A stretch of 64,000 nt of DNA from Clostridium pasteurianum (GTDB lineage: Bacteria; Bacillota; Clostridia; Clostridiales; Clostridiaceae), in contig NZ_MCGV01000001.1 of assembly GCF_001705235.1 (NCBI RefSeq), positions 2,046,001 through 2,110,000 on the forward strand, in the 5' to 3' direction. A program made the translations under genes and the position numbers. Shown here one piece after another: positions 62,898 to 64,000 of the stretch. A model generated the notes under the pieces. The model was given only the letters and a program-made list of their open reading frames with translations. It was not told where the DNA came from and did not search any database. Positions within the stretch are counted from its first letter, which is position 1, and every line of letters starts with the position of its first letter.

Positions 62898-64000
62898 ATG
62901 CTAGAATTAAAAGAAATAACAAAAACCTATACTACTGGCGATTTTACACAGATTGCTTTAGATAAAGTAAATTTAAAATTTAGAAAAAGTGAATTTGCAG
63001 CTATACTCGGACCAAGCGGTTCTGGTAAAACCACCCTCTTAAATGTAATTGGAGGTCTTGATAAATATGACAGCGGTGATTTAATAATAAATGGAGCCTC
63101 AACAAAAAAATTTAAAGACAGAGATTGGGATGCATACCGCAATAACAGCGTAGGCTTTATTTTTCAAAGCTATAATTTAATTGGTCATTTAGGAATACTT
63201 GATAATGTAGAAATGGGCATGACGTTAAGCGGTATTTCCGCAGATGAGCGAAAAAAGAAAGCTTTAGATGCGTTAAAAAGAGTAGGTCTTGAAGATCATG
63301 CAAATAAAAAGCCAAACCAACTTTCCGGAGGTCAGATGCAAAGAGTTGCTATAGCAAGAGCTCTTGCCAATGATCCAGATATAATTCTTGCTGATGAACC
63401 CACTGGTGCTTTAGACACCAACACAAGCAAACAAATTATGGAGTTAATTAAAGAAATCGCCAAAGATAAATTGGTTATAATGGTTACCCACAATCCAGAA
63501 CTTGCAGAAAAATATGCAAGTCGTATTATCCATTTTCAAGATGGTCACATTATAAATGATAATGCCCCTGTAAATGAAGAAGAAACTATTAATTCTGATT
63601 ATAAACTAAAAAAAACAAGTATGAGTTTCCTAACAGCTTTAAAATTATCTGGTAAAAATATTATGACAAAAAAATGGAGAACAGGTCTTACTGCCTTTGC
63701 TTCCAGCATAGGTATAATTGGAATAGCTCTTATACTTTCACTTTCAAATGGATTTAATAAACAAATTGATTCCTATGAGAAAAGTACACTTTCAAATTTT
63801 CCTATAACTATTAGCACAACAGCTACTGACCTCTCCAGTATGACATCAAATAAATCATCATCTACCACTAATACTAATGATTCAGGAAAATTCCCTAAAA
63901 ATAAAGAAATATACCCATACAATCCTACAAACTCATCTACTCACATAAATAATTTGACTCAAAAATATGTAGATTATGTTTCGAAAATAGATAAAAATTT
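62898..64000 (+). CDS. ABC transporter ATPase-permease fusion, partial (runs off the right edge)
   Basis: ATG 62898, with AAAGGAG upstream, opens a frame that stays open for 367 codons to the end of the window. Residues 1-225 are a MacB-type ATPase: Walker A GPSGSGKTT, Q-loop FIFQSYNLIG, signature LSGGQMQRVA, Walker B IILADEPTGALD and VTHN in place of VTHD. After a linker, a membrane helix begins near residue 265 (TGLTAFASSIGIIGIALILS), followed by a Ser/Thr-rich outer domain. This single-chain ATPase-FtsX layout is common in clostridia and lactobacilli. It is likely induced by the divergent two-component system. Confidence 0.9.
   Translation, partial: MLELKEITKTYTTGDFTQIALDKVNLKFRKSEFAAILGPSGSGKTTLLNVIGGLDKYDSGDLIINGASTKKFKDRDWDAYRNNSVGFIFQSYNLIGHLGILDNVEMGMTLSGISADERKKKALDALKRVGLEDHANKKPNQLSGGQMQRVAIARALANDPDIILADEPTGALDTNTSKQIMELIKEIAKDKLVIMVTHNPELAEKYASRIIHFQDGHIINDNAPVNEEETINSDYKLKKTSMSFLTALKLSGKNIMTKKWRTGLTAFASSIGIIGIALILSLSNGFNKQIDSYEKSTLSNFPITISTTATDLSSMTSNKSSSTTNTNDSGKFPKNKEIYPYNPTNSSTHINNLTQKYVDYVSKIDKN

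Overview
The window looks like chromosome from a Clostridium-type Firmicute. It is strongly AT-rich, most starts have purine-rich GGAGG-like ribosome sites, and short T-tailed hairpins separate genes. The gene set fits: glgCD, Bce-type ABC transporters with two-component systems, PadR regulators, soluble and membrane chemoreceptors, and a BspA-type LRR surface protein. No rRNA, tRNA, CRISPR array, IS element or prophage was recognised. The species cannot be fixed from the sequence alone; a relative of the saccharolytic and solventogenic clostridia is an inference.

Layout, left to right. 1-3.5 kb: the end of a DUF4180 gene, an HTH protein that seems to have lost its HTH core, and the glycogen genes glgC-glgD behind a long leader with two cre-like sites. 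3.6-10.3 kb: a lipoprotein/XRE pair, a GNAT acetyltransferase, a 1024-residue LRR/Ig-like secreted protein, a deletion scar joining TetR and HXXEE remnants, a VOC protein and a peptide-deformylase-like protein. 10.5-35.9 kb: an unusual density of peptide-sensing or efflux modules. These are an RR/BcrAB-type ABC/HK set containing a decayed MacB-like transporter, a BceAB pair, an RR/HK/ABC set, and a PadR-controlled run of three permeases and two ATPases. Between them lie lipoproteins, a soluble chemoreceptor, a flavodoxin, a dipeptide epimerase and a YkuK-like protein. 36-40.6 kb: YhhN, PlsY, nitroreductase, RmlC-like, Asp/Glu racemase and PhzF proteins. 40.7-47.3 kb: a complete chemosensory operon (cheB-cheY-cheA-cheW-mcp-cheR) with no flagellar gene beside it. 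47.5-49.4 kb: a TetR/hydrolase pair and a small unknown gene.

49.5-57.2 kb is the most striking region. One tightly packed operon encodes a NifH-like ATPase, NifD-like and NifK-like proteins, and then HypF, HypC, HypD and HypE. All seven genes overlap or lie within 6 bases of each other. HypCDEF build the Fe(CN)2CO unit of [NiFe]-hydrogenases, but no hydrogenase subunit, hypA, hypB or maturation protease is present, and no nifB, nifE or nifN. The NifDK-like proteins lack several P-cluster cysteines and the FeMo-cofactor ligands. I infer a reductase-like complex tied to Fe-CN/CO chemistry that matches no characterised nitrogenase-family enzyme I know.

57.5-64 kb: an AraC regulator divergent from a choloylglycine-hydrolase-like Ntn amidase, a VOC protein, a GNAT protein, and an RR/HK operon whose third gene is a PgsA homologue without its catalytic motif. 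This operon is divergent from an ATPase-permease fusion that runs off the right edge.
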